Assembly (NCBI GenBank): GCA_022865705.1
Contig: JALHTG010000042.1
Location: forward strand, 79,324 to 120,317
From: Candidatus Bathyarchaeota archaeon
GTDB lineage: Archaea; Thermoproteota; Bathyarchaeia; 40CM-2-53-6; JALHTG01
Direction of reading: 5' to 3'
Length of the DNA: 40,994 bases
This document shows positions 1 through 7,653 of this stretch, one piece after another; positions within the stretch are counted from its first letter, which is position 1, and every line of letters begins with the position of its first letter. The notes beneath the pieces are model-generated. The model did no database searches. It was not told where the DNA came from and was given only the letters and a program-made list of their open reading frames with translations. The translations under genes were made by a program, and so were the position numbers.

Positions 1-1
1 C

Positions 2-673
2 TACGGCCTTCCAGAGCTCCACCGAGAAGAGATTAGAAAAGCTAAGTACGTGGCTTGCCCCGGTTGCAACGCAACCGCCATGATTCTCGCCGCTTATCCT
101 CTAACAAAGCTAGACATCTTTCCCAACTTGAGAATCGTTTTCGACATCATGGCCGGCTCCTCTGAAGCAGGAGCCGAGCCGACTAGGGCATCGCACCATC
201 CCGAAAGATCAGGAGTCGCACGGCCGTATGCTGTGAAGGAACACAGGCATCTAGCAGAGGTGCGTCAGGAGCTGGGTCTGAAGTCGGATTGTGTGGGCGC
301 GACGATGTTCGCCATTCCAATGGTTCGAGGAGTCGAATGCATCGGCCATGTCTTCCCGGAGAAAATGGTGGATGAGAAGGATCTCTGGAAGGCGTATAGA
401 ACTGCCTATGGAAGTGAACCATTTGTTCGAATACGTGCACGCAAGACTGGCGGGCCCGGGAGCTTGCCAGACGTGAAATACGTGCGGGGCTCCAACTACT
501 GCGATGTAGGTTTCTTCTTGGACGAGGATCGAGGGAGAATCGGCGTAATCTCAGCTTTGGATAACATTATCAAGGGCGACGTGGGCAACGCAGTTCAGTC
601 TATGAACCTCATGCTTGGATTAGACGAGACCACAAGACTGGGAGATATGGTACCCAGCTATCTCTTCGAATGA
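2..673 (+). CDS. lysY: LysW-aminoadipate 6-phosphate reductase / N-acetyl-gamma-glutamyl-phosphate reductase family (LysY/ArgC), 5' truncated
   Basis: The frame is open from base 2, so the N-terminal NAD(P)-binding half lies outside the window. The visible part opens with YGLPELHREEI and the active-site segment CPGCNATA, whose first Cys is the acyl-enzyme nucleophile of ArgC/LysY reductases; HHPERSG and the later KGDVGNAVQSMNLMLGL are also family hallmarks. The enzyme reduces the carrier-bound acyl phosphate made by LysZ to the semialdehyde used by LysJ. It sits on the strand opposite to lysWXZJK and converges on lysK across about 130 bases, so it is transcribed separately from the other lys genes. 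With no argX-type ligase visible, it may also serve arginine synthesis, as in Sulfolobus. The family is secure; lysine over arginine is inferred from the neighbours. Confidence 0.93.
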   Translation, partial: YGLPELHREEIRKAKYVACPGCNATAMILAAYPLTKLDIFPNLRIVFDIMAGSSEAGAEPTRASHHPERSGVARPYAVKEHRHLAEVRQELGLKSDCVGATMFAIPMVRGVECIGHVFPEKMVDEKDLWKAYRTAYGSEPFVRIRARKTGGPGSLPDVKYVRGSNYCDVGFFLDEDRGRIGVISALDNIIKGDVGNAVQSMNLMLGLDETTRLGDMVPSYLFE

Positions 674-726
674 TCACGAGCCTCTTTCCTCCATGTGCAC
701 ACGGCCGAGATACCGATCGCCGACAA

Positions 727-736
727 AGCGCGCGCT
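727..736. repeat. GCGCGC palindrome between lysY and lysK ends
   Basis: AGCGCGCGCT is a perfect 10-base palindrome in the gap between two convergent stop codons. It is one of a set of alternating GC tracts that recur just after genes in this window. The role is unknown. Confidence 0.5.
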
Positions 737-799
737 GGCGCCTTGTTGTGCAATGGTCCTGAGACATATCGCTGACCAGAGAAGACAGACGCGAAGGAG

Positions 800-1921
800 C
801 TATCTTCTCAAGAGTCGTCGATGAAGCTCTAACGTTCTTGTCAAACCTTTCTGCAGAACTTTGATGCTGTCCAAGTATTCATCCAAGTCAATGTGCTCAT
901 TATCTGTGTGATCTAACCTGGAGTTTCCAGGACCATAGGTGATCGTTGGAATGCGAAGGACGGTGCCTAGGAGGTTCATGTCTCCTGTTCCGGTCTTGCG
1001 AAGGAGTGTTGCAGGTCTACGTCTGATCTCCCTTACAGCCCAAGCTAACCCTCTTACGAGAATAGAGTTGCGGTCGGCCTCATAGGGCTCACATGAATCC
1101 TCCACTTCTACATCCAATTCAACATCGGAACAAGACAAGCGATGGGCCTCAACGGTTTTCGAAACTTCTTCCAAGAATCTTCCTAGAGGAACCGTTGGTG
1201 GAAGCCTGAAATCGGCATGGAGTTCACAGAGAGATGGCACGGTTGAGGAAGAACCACCGCCATTTATCTTGGTTAGGGCGGAGGTCAAGGAGTAGAACTT
1301 GCTCTTCGGGTCTTCCTCAGGAAAGTGAACCTGTTGAAGTTTCCTCCAGATTTCGAGAGACTCATCGATGGCGTTGTGGAATAGCCAGGGTGCAGAGGAG
1401 TGGCCTGACTTTGTTCTGCATGTGAGTTTGAGATGGCAGCTGCCCTTGTAGGCTATTGTGATGCTCTCGACCCCACTGGGCTCGCCGAAGATGGCGTAGT
1501 CTGCTCGAAGGCCTCTTTCTACTAAGGTTTTGACCCCTTGGCCCTTTCCCTCTTCATCAACAGCCCCCACAACTATCAACTTCCCAGGAAAACCCTCATT
1601 GGCAAGGATGCCTGCTACGGAGATCATAGCTGCTAGAGCAGACTTCGCGTCCACGGCACCTCTGCCATACAATATCTTTCCGTTCACTTTTACTGGTAGT
1701 CTCCCTGGGACTGTGTCCATGTGGCCGCATAGGAGAATTGTAAGGTCGTCACCTCCGTACTCTCCTACTGCGTTGCCTGCCTCGTCAATTCTGGAACGTA
1801 ATCCAAGAGAGCGCATCTCTTCGCTGAGAAGTTGGGCTATTTCGCTCTCTTGTCCGGTGGGACTGTAGAGCTCAATCATTCTGTGAAGAAGCCTGACTTG
1901 AGGGTTGACGGAGTTTGGCAT
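800..1921 (-). CDS. lysK: LysW-lysine hydrolase (M20 peptidase family)
   Basis: This enzyme releases lysine from the LysW carrier, the last step of the pathway. The protein is an M20 metallopeptidase of about 373 residues: the CGHMDTVPG metal motif, GRGAVDAKS with the bridging Asp, and DEEGKG with the catalytic Glu are all present, and the C-terminal RLDHTDNEHI supplies the last metal-site His. I chose the ATG at 1921 because GGAG lies 6 bases before it; an in-frame TTG at 1936 is possible. The 5' end overlaps lysJ by 50 bases, and lysJ, with its Ser/Gln-rich tail, runs into it. It is the last gene of the lysWXZJK unit. It may also release ornithine in a bifunctional pathway. Confidence 0.92.
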   Translation of the reverse strand: MPNSVNPQVRLLHRMIELYSPTGQESEIAQLLSEEMRSLGLRSRIDEAGNAVGEYGGDDLTILLCGHMDTVPGRLPVKVNGKILYGRGAVDAKSALAAMISVAGILANEGFPGKLIVVGAVDEEGKGQGVKTLVERGLRADYAIFGEPSGVESITIAYKGSCHLKLTCRTKSGHSSAPWLFHNAIDESLEIWRKLQQVHFPEEDPKSKFYSLTSALTKINGGGSSSTVPSLCELHADFRLPPTVPLGRFLEEVSKTVEAHRLSCSDVELDVEVEDSCEPYEADRNSILVRGLAWAVREIRRRPATLLRKTGTGDMNLLGTVLRIPTITYGPGNSRLDHTDNEHIDLDEYLDSIKVLQKGLTRTLELHRRLLRR

Positions 1922-3098
1922 TTTCCTCTCCAACAACTGAGTCCACTATGCTGGCTACTTTGTCAAGTTGCTCTTGGGTAATCACCAAGGGTGGAAGAAA
2001 TCTCAGAACATTGCGGCCTGCATCAAGAATTATTGCGCCTCGGCTCTGCGTTCCGACTAGTATGTTGTAGATGTCGAAGCGGCATTCGACACCAATCATC
2101 AGTCCCTTCCCCCGAACCTCTCGAACAATCTTGTATTTCTGATGCATTTCCTCAAGCTTCTCCATGAAATGCCTTCCAAGCGTGGCTGCCCGTTCTGGTA
2201 GGTTCTGACCCACCACGACATCAATGGCAGCTGAAGCCGCAGCGCAGACAAGTGGATTACCTCCAAAAGTGCTGGAATGCTCCCCCAGCTTCAGAGCGCC
2301 CATCACGTCTTCGCGGGCTACCGTCACCCCTAGCGGCAAACCGCCCGCAATGGACTTTGCCAAACAGAGGATGTCCGGTATGACCCCAGAATGCTCAAAC
2401 GCGAAAAGCTTCCCAGTTCTTCCGAAGCCTGTCTGAACTTCGTCAAAGATTAGGAGTATGTTCTCCTTGTCGCAGAGTTCACGGAGTTCCTTCAGGAACG
2501 TGACGGGCGGAACCCGGACACCTCCCTCTCCTTGAATCGGTTCCACAATAATGGCGGCTGTCTTCTCGGTGATTGCTGCATCCGCTGCTTCTGTCTTCCC
2601 GTAAGGAACATGCTTGAAACCTGGGACCAGAGGTTCAAATGGGGAACGGTAGCGCGGATTCCACGTCGCTGAAAGAGCCCCCATCGTCTTCCCATGGAAC
2701 GCCTCGACAAAAGCGATAATGTCGGTTTTCCTCGTGGACTTTCGAGCCATCTTGATCGCGGCCTCAACCGACTCAGTGCCACTGTTGGATAGGAAAGCTC
2801 GTTTCAATCCCTGTGGTGTGGTTGCCATGAGTTTTCTGAGGAAGTCGGATCGGGCTTCAGTGTAGATGGAGTTATGACAGGAATACAGAAGCTCGGCTTG
2901 ACGTTTGATGGCTTCAACAATCTTGGGGTGGCAGTGGCCGAGAATAGCAACGCCATAGGCGCTCATGCAGTCGATGTACTCCTTTCCGCTCTTGTCCCAT
3001 ACGAGTGCGCCCATCCCTCGCTCAATCACAAGGTTCTTCCGCGCGTAGATATTGGCCGTGAATTGCTGCTCAACGGCCATCACTTCCTGCTCATTCAT
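1872..3098 (-). CDS. lysJ: LysW-aminoadipate semialdehyde aminotransferase
   Basis: Class III PLP aminotransferase of 408 residues that converts the LysW-bound semialdehyde to LysW-lysine with glutamate as amino donor. The family marks are complete: SNSGTESVEAAIKMAR near residue 105, AFHGKTMGALS, EPIQGEGGV, the cofactor-binding DEVQTGFGRTG, and the Schiff-base Lys in CLAKSIAGGLPLG; STFGGNPL follows. The ATG start overlaps the lysZ stop by 8 bases, so the two are probably translationally coupled. The C-terminal KLRQPSSQASSQND tail extends past the usual end of the family and overlaps lysK. ArgD-type acetylornithine aminotransferases are close relatives; the LysW gene cluster decides the assignment. 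Confidence 0.94.
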   Translation of the reverse strand: MNEQEVMAVEQQFTANIYARKNLVIERGMGALVWDKSGKEYIDCMSAYGVAILGHCHPKIVEAIKRQAELLYSCHNSIYTEARSDFLRKLMATTPQGLKRAFLSNSGTESVEAAIKMARKSTRKTDIIAFVEAFHGKTMGALSATWNPRYRSPFEPLVPGFKHVPYGKTEAADAAITEKTAAIIVEPIQGEGGVRVPPVTFLKELRELCDKENILLIFDEVQTGFGRTGKLFAFEHSGVIPDILCLAKSIAGGLPLGVTVAREDVMGALKLGEHSSTFGGNPLVCAAASAAIDVVVGQNLPERAATLGRHFMEKLEEMHQKYKIVREVRGKGLMIGVECRFDIYNILVGTQSRGAIILDAGRNVLRFLPPLVITQEQLDKVASIVDSVVGEENAKLRQPSSQASSQND

Positions 3099-3900
3099 TT
3101 CCTATCACCGTTCCAGCACTATGGCTCAATGCGGAAGACAGGGGAGTTGACCCTGTTCCTGAGCTTATGATCACTTCCCTCACTCCCTGTCCGAGAGCTT
3201 CTATGGCCGCGTGAATCTTCGTAATCATTCCTGGTCCGATCTTGGGAAGCATCTCCTTGGCTTCAGTTGATCGGAGCCTCTGTACGATCTTTCCTTCTAT
3301 CATCAGGCCTTCAACGTCTGTTAGGAGGAGAAGAACGTCCGCCTTCAGCGCGCCTGCGATATTCGCCGCGGTTCGGTCGCCATCAACGTTCAAGGGCTCA
3401 TACTCTTCACTCATTGCCACAGGCGAGACAACAATGAGGTATCCTGCCTCCATGAGGAGGCGAAGTAGGTCTGTGTTGATCTCTTCTATCCGGCCCGTGT
3501 AACCTCCGTCAATTGCCATCCTTCGCCCTCGCTCGTTGATTACTACGAGCCGTTTTTTCCTCTCCGCTTTGATGAGTTGTCCATCAAGTCCGCAGAGGCC
3601 GATGGCTCTGACACCTTTGCTCTCAAGAGCTGTAACGATCTGCTTGTTGAGTTTCCCCACCATTACCATGGTATAGATGTCCACTGTGTCTCGATCTGTG
3701 TAACGGCTCCGGAACCCGTCGGGAGAGGTGATGAAGCGTTGCTCCTTCCCCAATTTCTGTGCGATCTCAGTGACTTCAACGCCTCCACCATGAACAAAGA
3801 TGACTTGATTCTTTTCTGACACGGCCTTGACGTCCATGGCAACTTCCTGTGGCAAACCGTTCTCGAGAACTCTTCCCCCGGCCTTAACGACAACTAGCGT
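3091..3900 (-). CDS. lysZ: LysW-aminoadipate kinase, probable ACG start
   Basis: Amino acid kinase that phosphorylates the side-chain carboxylate of LysW-bound aminoadipate. HGGGVEVTEIA, SPVAMSEEYEPLNVDGD and the C-terminal GMITKIHAA belong to the NAG-kinase/LysZ family. The invariant N-terminal segment VVVKAGGRVLENG lies upstream of the first TTG (3855), so a TTG start would delete the phosphate-binding KAGG loop. In-frame codons between KAGG and the upstream TAG (3904-3906) are GGA, ACG, CTA, GTT, GTC, GTT: no ATG, GTG or TTG. I place the start at ACG (3898-3900), giving 269 residues and the usual family N-terminus; GGAGG lies about 9 bases upstream, and lysX stops 7 bases inside. Family certain, start codon inferred. 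Confidence 0.9.
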   Translation of the reverse strand, partial: TLVVVKAGGRVLENGLPQEVAMDVKAVSEKNQVIFVHGGGVEVTEIAQKLGKEQRFITSPDGFRSRYTDRDTVDIYTMVMVGKLNKQIVTALESKGVRAIGLCGLDGQLIKAERKKRLVVINERGRRMAIDGGYTGRIEEINTDLLRLLMEAGYLIVVSPVAMSEEYEPLNVDGDRTAANIAGALKADVLLLLTDVEGLMIEGKIVQRLRSTEAKEMLPKIGPGMITKIHAAIEALGQGVREVIISSGTGSTPLSSALSHSAGTVIGNE

Positions 3901-5126
3901 TCCCTATGCCCTCCTCTGAACGAGTTCCATACTGCGGGGAGAGGCTCTCTTCCTTCGACGCTCTTTGCGCACTTCAGAAGAGAAATGGCCAGGTTGATGC
4001 CGGCTATGTTGCGGGTTTGTTCCCAGAACTCAGGGCATGAATTGGCTTCATGGAAAAGCACTCGCCTCTTGTTCCGTTCAATGCTCTCTTCAATTATTCG
4101 CTTGATGTTCGTGTATGCTTCCTCATTCATGTATGCACTGAAGACTGTCTCTAGGCTTCGGCTCCAGGCCCGGAAGTCTCTACTCTTTCCCTGGCTGTCT
4201 TGTTTGGCATCTCCAACCTTTTGGAATACTGGGGCGAGCTTCTCGAATTCCGACTTGACGTATTCGTCATCCAAAAATCTATCTTCTCCAACGTTGACCA
4301 TAGCGTCTAGAGCCAGGACCCAAGCGTCATCTTTTCCAATAGCCTCAGCAGCTCTCTCGGCCGTCTTCTGCACCTCTAGTGGAAGCTTTACTCCAAAGAC
4401 CATGTTTCCAAGATACGTGTTAGTGCGGAAATCCTTCAGGCCGGCTCGCGCAAGAGCAGTTGGATGGCAGTACGGCGGATTTCCATATTCTTTCGTAACG
4501 ACTATCCTAAGGTCGTAGAACCATTTCTCTATGAACTCCTGTGCCACGATACCTACAGGGTTTATTATCGAGGGCTCTGTCTCGTCAAGGAATTCTACCA
4601 GTGAATCCCGATCCTGAGCTAGGTGAACCTTCTTCCCGTGAGTGCCTGCGTCTGGTTTGATCACAATCCTTCCGTTGCCCAGATCCTGCTGCACCAAGTC
4701 AGCTACTGCCTCTTCGTTGTGGATTTGAACGCCTCCGCGCGCTAGGTCGTGGGAATCGCAGGGAACATACACAGTCCTCGGAATTGGGATCTCGTTCTTC
4801 CAGAACTCAAAGAGGGTTCTAAGTTTGCTGAAGCATATGGACTCGGTTCTTTGAGGGTTCACTACGTACTTTCCGAGCCCTTCGAGGATGCTGACGGAGT
4901 AGAGCCGACGATTTTTGCTTTGGGCGCGATTCAGAACTGCGGTTACATCTTCAATCAAAGGACCATAGTCAGTCATTCGGCTCTTGAAGCTGAAAAAGCC
5001 ATTTCCAATCAGAACAGAGATCTTGCGGAAAGGAATGTACTTAAGATCAATGCCCATGTCTTGGGCGGTTACCTTTATTCCTTCCTCGTCCGTCTCGGGA
5101 TACTCATAAAGAATAGCCAGACTCAA
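3894..5126 (-). CDS. lysX: Alpha-aminoadipate--LysW ligase (ATP-grasp) with large insertion
   Basis: RimK-type ATP-grasp ligase that joins aminoadipate to the C-terminal Glu of LysW, the committing step. Seen: N-terminal LAILYEYPETDEEG, the central GNGRIVIKPDAGTHGKKV nucleotide-binding stretch, VAQEFIEKWFYDLRIVV, and the C-terminal metal and substrate segment FHEANSCPEFWEQTRN. At 410 residues it is much longer than typical LysX (about 280). The excess lies mainly between LALDAMV (near residue 275) and FHEANS (near 350), a charged, probably helical stretch of about 70 residues, plus a C-terminal tail. The TTG start at 5126 gives the usual LysX N-terminus. A 123-base gap separates it from lysW, and it overlaps lysZ by 7 bases. 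An ArgX-type specificity cannot be excluded from sequence alone. Confidence 0.88.
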   Translation of the reverse strand: MSLAILYEYPETDEEGIKVTAQDMGIDLKYIPFRKISVLIGNGFFSFKSRMTDYGPLIEDVTAVLNRAQSKNRRLYSVSILEGLGKYVVNPQRTESICFSKLRTLFEFWKNEIPIPRTVYVPCDSHDLARGGVQIHNEEAVADLVQQDLGNGRIVIKPDAGTHGKKVHLAQDRDSLVEFLDETEPSIINPVGIVAQEFIEKWFYDLRIVVTKEYGNPPYCHPTALARAGLKDFRTNTYLGNMVFGVKLPLEVQKTAERAAEAIGKDDAWVLALDAMVNVGEDRFLDDEYVKSEFEKLAPVFQKVGDAKQDSQGKSRDFRAWSRSLETVFSAYMNEEAYTNIKRIIEESIERNKRRVLFHEANSCPEFWEQTRNIAGINLAISLLKCAKSVEGREPLPAVWNSFRGGHRER

Positions 5127-5147
5127 AGCATCATTTCATCCAAAAAC

Positions 5148-5157
5148 ACGAATTCGT
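5148..5157. promoter_or_regulatory. Candidate LysM operator in lysW-lysX gap
   Basis: ACGAATTCGT, a perfect palindrome, lies 22 bases before the lysX start. It matches the sites in front of the divergent Lrp-type regulator at 5614-5624 and 5665-5676. Confidence 0.35.
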
Positions 5158-5249
5158 TTCTTAGTGCCAGCCTCTCTAGACCCCTATTCCAGTCGCACAC
5201 ACGCAGATTCGCTATCGCGTACCGCGAAAACTCGGCACTTCTTCTGAGA

Positions 5250-5420
5250 CTATTCGCCCCAGTCTTCTTTCTCAATTGCAAGTCGTTGGAGTTCGACCCC
5301 TTTGTTTCCGACTGTCCTGACCTCGAGATCAAGCCCGCAGTCCGGGCAACTAAGGATCTCTCCCATCATTGAATCGTCTGCCACTTCGATGTCCGCTTCA
5401 CAATCCGGGCACTTAGTCAT
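5250..5420 (-). CDS. lysW: LysW amino-group carrier protein
   Basis: A 56-residue acidic carrier protein. CPDC (near residue 4) and CPDC (near residue 33) form the zinc knuckle, and the C-terminus is EDWGE, whose terminal Glu is the attachment point for aminoadipate. The ATG at 5420 is chosen because it directly precedes TKCPDCEADIEV; the longer open frame upstream does not look like the family. Intermediates stay bound to this protein through LysX, LysZ, LysY and LysJ until LysK releases lysine. It is the first gene of the minus-strand lys unit, with a clear TATA-type promoter about 60 bases upstream. Confidence 0.96.
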   Translation of the reverse strand: MTKCPDCEADIEVADDSMMGEILSCPDCGLDLEVRTVGNKGVELQRLAIEKEDWGE

Positions 5421-5463
5421 CGCCAATCCATACGTCTCTCCACTGCAACATTGCGAATAATCC

Positions 5464-5489
5464 CCGTACACAAACCGTACAATATATAA
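5464..5489 (-). promoter_or_regulatory. lysW promoter with flanking direct repeats
   Basis: On the minus strand GGTTATATATTG gives a strong archaeal TATA box (core 5481-5489). Transcription would start near 5457, leaving a leader of about 40 bases. Just downstream of the box are two CCGTACA direct repeats (5464-5470 and 5475-5481) exactly 11 bases apart, one helical turn, where a bound regulator would block the polymerase. Confidence 0.55.
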
Positions 5490-5519
5490 CCATTTCGGAA
5501 TAGGTCCCAACCTGAAATC

Positions 5520-5530
5520 CGAATTTCGTT
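5520..5530. promoter_or_regulatory. Candidate LysM half-palindrome upstream of lysW promoter
   Basis: CGAATTTCGTT, the reverse complement of the ACGAAATTCG core found at 5614, lies about 30 bases upstream of the lysW TATA box. It is an imperfect member of the same motif set. Confidence 0.3.
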
Positions 5531-5612
5531 CTACAATGCCTGATCACGGATCGAATACTGAACACCTAGGGCACGGAAGAGAGGAGAAATCCTTAAAGCC
5601 CCAGACAAACAG

Positions 5613-5625
5613 GACGAAATTCGTG
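5613..5625. promoter_or_regulatory. Candidate operator ACGAA-A-TTCGT
   Basis: ACGAA, one central base, TTCGT: an odd-centred perfect inverted repeat in the region between lysW and the Lrp-type gene. Confidence 0.4.
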
Positions 5626-5664
5626 CGAGGGGACCCATTTCTCCCAGAAGAGTTAAATTCCCTA

Positions 5665-5676
5665 GACGAATTCGTC
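5665..5676. promoter_or_regulatory. Candidate autoregulatory operator of the Lrp-type gene
   Basis: GACGAATTCGTC is a perfect 12-base palindrome ending 7 bases before the first possible start (5683) of the Lrp/AsnC gene. It fits an autoregulatory site; no binding data are available. Confidence 0.45.
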
Positions 5677-5682
5677 CTTTGA

Positions 5683-6111
5683 TTGACGTGGCATCTATTG
5701 GACGAGTTAGATGAGAAGATTCTGAAGGTTCTGAAGGACGACGGACGGGCTTCGCATACGGAGATCGGTAAGAGGGTGGGGTTATCGGAGGGGGCTGTGA
5801 GAAAGAGAATCAAGGCCTTACTGGATTCCGGTGCTATCAGCAAGTTTACGGTTCAGCTTGGGTTTACGAAGGGGGCAAAAGCTGTAGCGCTGGTTTCTGT
5901 CGACCCACAGATCCCAACATCCGATGTCTCCAAGAATCTGAAGAAGAAAATTCCAGGAATCGAAGTCGTGTATGAAATCACTGGACAATATGACATTGCG
6001 GTAGTAGTTTCAACATTGAATATCGCTGAGGTGAACCGATGTGTTGAACAAATTCGAACTGTCCGGGGAGTTACAAATACGAATACGATGATTATTCTTA
6101 GGCAATGGTAA
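5683..6111 (+). CDS. lysM: Lrp/AsnC family regulator, LysM-like
   Basis: A 142-residue feast/famine regulator. Residues about 8-55 form the winged helix-turn-helix (DEKILKVLKDDGR, TEIGKRVGLSEGAVRKRIKAL), and the rest is the RAM ligand-binding domain ending ITGQYDIAVVV...VRGVTNTNTMIIL. It is divergent from lysW. In Sulfolobus the regulator LysM sits beside the lys operon and controls it in response to lysine, so the same role is inferred here. The TTG at 5683 and the TTG at 5698 (giving MDELDEKIL, a common Lrp start) are both possible. Palindromes in its own upstream region suggest autoregulation. Confidence 0.85.
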   Translation: MTWHLLDELDEKILKVLKDDGRASHTEIGKRVGLSEGAVRKRIKALLDSGAISKFTVQLGFTKGAKAVALVSVDPQIPTSDVSKNLKKKIPGIEVVYEITGQYDIAVVVSTLNIAEVNRCVEQIRTVRGVTNTNTMIILRQW

Positions 6112-6232
6112 GGCATTAGCGCACGTTTCTCTAGAACCCTTAATCATTATGGAAATCCAACCATCAGTCTCTAGCGAGAGGCAGTAGTCTGTTCCAAATC
6201 TTCTCTAAGAGTGGGTCAACATAGAAAATGTT

Positions 6233-6242
6233 AGCACGCGCT
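6233..6242. repeat. GC-alternating tract at convergent gene ends
   Basis: AGCACGCGCT lies at the stop codon of the M20 amidohydrolase, between it and the convergent Lrp gene. It is an imperfect member of the GCGCGC set. Confidence 0.35.
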
Positions 6243-6243
6243 G

Positions 6244-7557
6244 CTATCGCAGTAATCTTTCCCAAGTCCGCACATATTCACGTTTCTTAATCTCTGGCTT
6301 GAAGGCCTTGACTATTCTGCGGGCATTGGCCGCATCGTCCCATAGAAGATCTATGACGGTCATGGCCATCAGTTCAGCGGGGATTATGTAGCACATTTCC
6401 TTGTCCGCGATCTTGTAGTTGCTTCCGTGTCCTGTTCCGGTGGCTCCATATATCGTGGGCTCGATAGCCGGCATGATTGCTGATAGATCACCTGTGTCTG
6501 TTGACCCAGTCTTATGTTCGCCTTGTTTGACACCTGCCTTTCCCAAGATTTTCTTTGCGTTCTCTCCAAAGATCTTGCTCATTTCAGGTTCATTTTTCAA
6601 CGGCAAGTAACCCGGGATCTCCTGTATCTCAACCTTTGCACCGACCGTTGAGGCTCCGCCTTTCAAAGCCCGGTTCACTTTCTTGCTTGCCTTCAGAACT
6701 GCATCGGTCGTCTTCCCTCTAACATATGTCTCGATTCTGACATCGGCCGGTATGATGTTGACAAGGTCTCCGCCTCGAGTTATGATCGGGTGAACTCTAA
6801 TGTGGTCATTGTCTTTGAATGTCTCACGAAGAGTGTGGATGCCCATGATTCCAAGCATGGCTGCGTTTAGTGCGTTGATTCCCTTGTCTGGAGCTCCTCC
6901 GGCGTGAGCTTCTTTGCCTACGTATCGAATCGCTTTCCCAACGAATCCGTTATTTGTTCCGGAAATCTCGACCTTTCTCTGCAGCTTTCCTCCTCCTGTA
7001 TGGTGCTTGACTGTCATGTCAACAGAATTCATCTTGCCGAGTCGAATGAACTCCTGTTTTCCTCCGAGGAACTTGAGCTTCCCTTCGTCTCTCAACCTCA
7101 ATCTGTATTCAATCTCAACATATTCCTCGGCAGGGACCGCCATGAAGGAAACAGCCCCAGGAAGTTTGCTCATGATCTTTGCATCAACAAATCCCATTGC
7201 CGCACCTAGCATCGCAGCGATCTGTGCGTTATGTCCGCAAGCATGAACTGCGCCCGTCGTCTTATCCGCAAAAGGATGATTGTAACAAAGGACAGAATCC
7301 AACTCTCCCATGACGCTGATCGTTGGTCCTTTGGCGTTCCCCTCAAGTTCCGCGATCACACCAGTGATAGCTACATCTGACTCGTGGTCTAGGCCCAGAT
7401 CCTTGAAGGTTCGTTGAACAAGTTTTGCTGTTTCGAATTCCTTGAATCCTAGCTCGGGGTGCTTGAAGATCTCGTCGCCGATTCGTGTGATCTCTTTGGC
7501 TCTATTCCTTATGGCTTTGCGAACTCTCTTCTTCAATTCCTCAGCTGACAAGCTCAA
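6244..7557 (-). CDS. M20 family amidohydrolase (AbgB/HipO-like)
   Basis: A 437-residue metal-dependent amidohydrolase. HPELGFKEFETAKLV near the N-terminus, HACGHNAQIAAMLGAA (metal ligands), PAEEYVEIEYR with the catalytic Glu pair, HHTGGG, AHAGGAPDKGINALNAAML (dimerisation lid) and the C-terminal STDTGDLS and GTGHGSNY all fit the M20D group that includes p-aminobenzoyl-glutamate and N-acyl-amino-acid hydrolases. It probably cleaves an amide-linked amino acid in the cytoplasm; the substrate is not evident. The TTG start is preceded by AGGGA, and an in-frame TTG two codons on is an alternative. It belongs to a different M20 branch from lysK and is not part of that operon. Confidence 0.85.
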   Translation of the reverse strand: MSLSAEELKKRVRKAIRNRAKEITRIGDEIFKHPELGFKEFETAKLVQRTFKDLGLDHESDVAITGVIAELEGNAKGPTISVMGELDSVLCYNHPFADKTTGAVHACGHNAQIAAMLGAAMGFVDAKIMSKLPGAVSFMAVPAEEYVEIEYRLRLRDEGKLKFLGGKQEFIRLGKMNSVDMTVKHHTGGGKLQRKVEISGTNNGFVGKAIRYVGKEAHAGGAPDKGINALNAAMLGIMGIHTLRETFKDNDHIRVHPIITRGGDLVNIIPADVRIETYVRGKTTDAVLKASKKVNRALKGGASTVGAKVEIQEIPGYLPLKNEPEMSKIFGENAKKILGKAGVKQGEHKTGSTDTGDLSAIMPAIEPTIYGATGTGHGSNYKIADKEMCYIIPAELMAMTVIDLLWDDAANARRIVKAFKPEIKKREYVRTWERLLR

Positions 7558-7653
7558 TCCCTAGTTCTGCTATGTCAGATATTAACTAACAAAACTTTCG
7601 AAACCTGTATCCAAGCTGGTCTTGAATGCGAAGATCCTAGTTAGGAACAGAAT

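Noticed and set aside
3091-3855. lysZ starting at TTG 3855
   Set aside because: It would remove the KAGGR nucleotide-binding loop, which is encoded in frame just upstream.
5421-5510. N-terminal extension of LysW to 86 residues
   Set aside because: It contains the TATA box region and does not match the short carrier family; ATG 5420 fits exactly.
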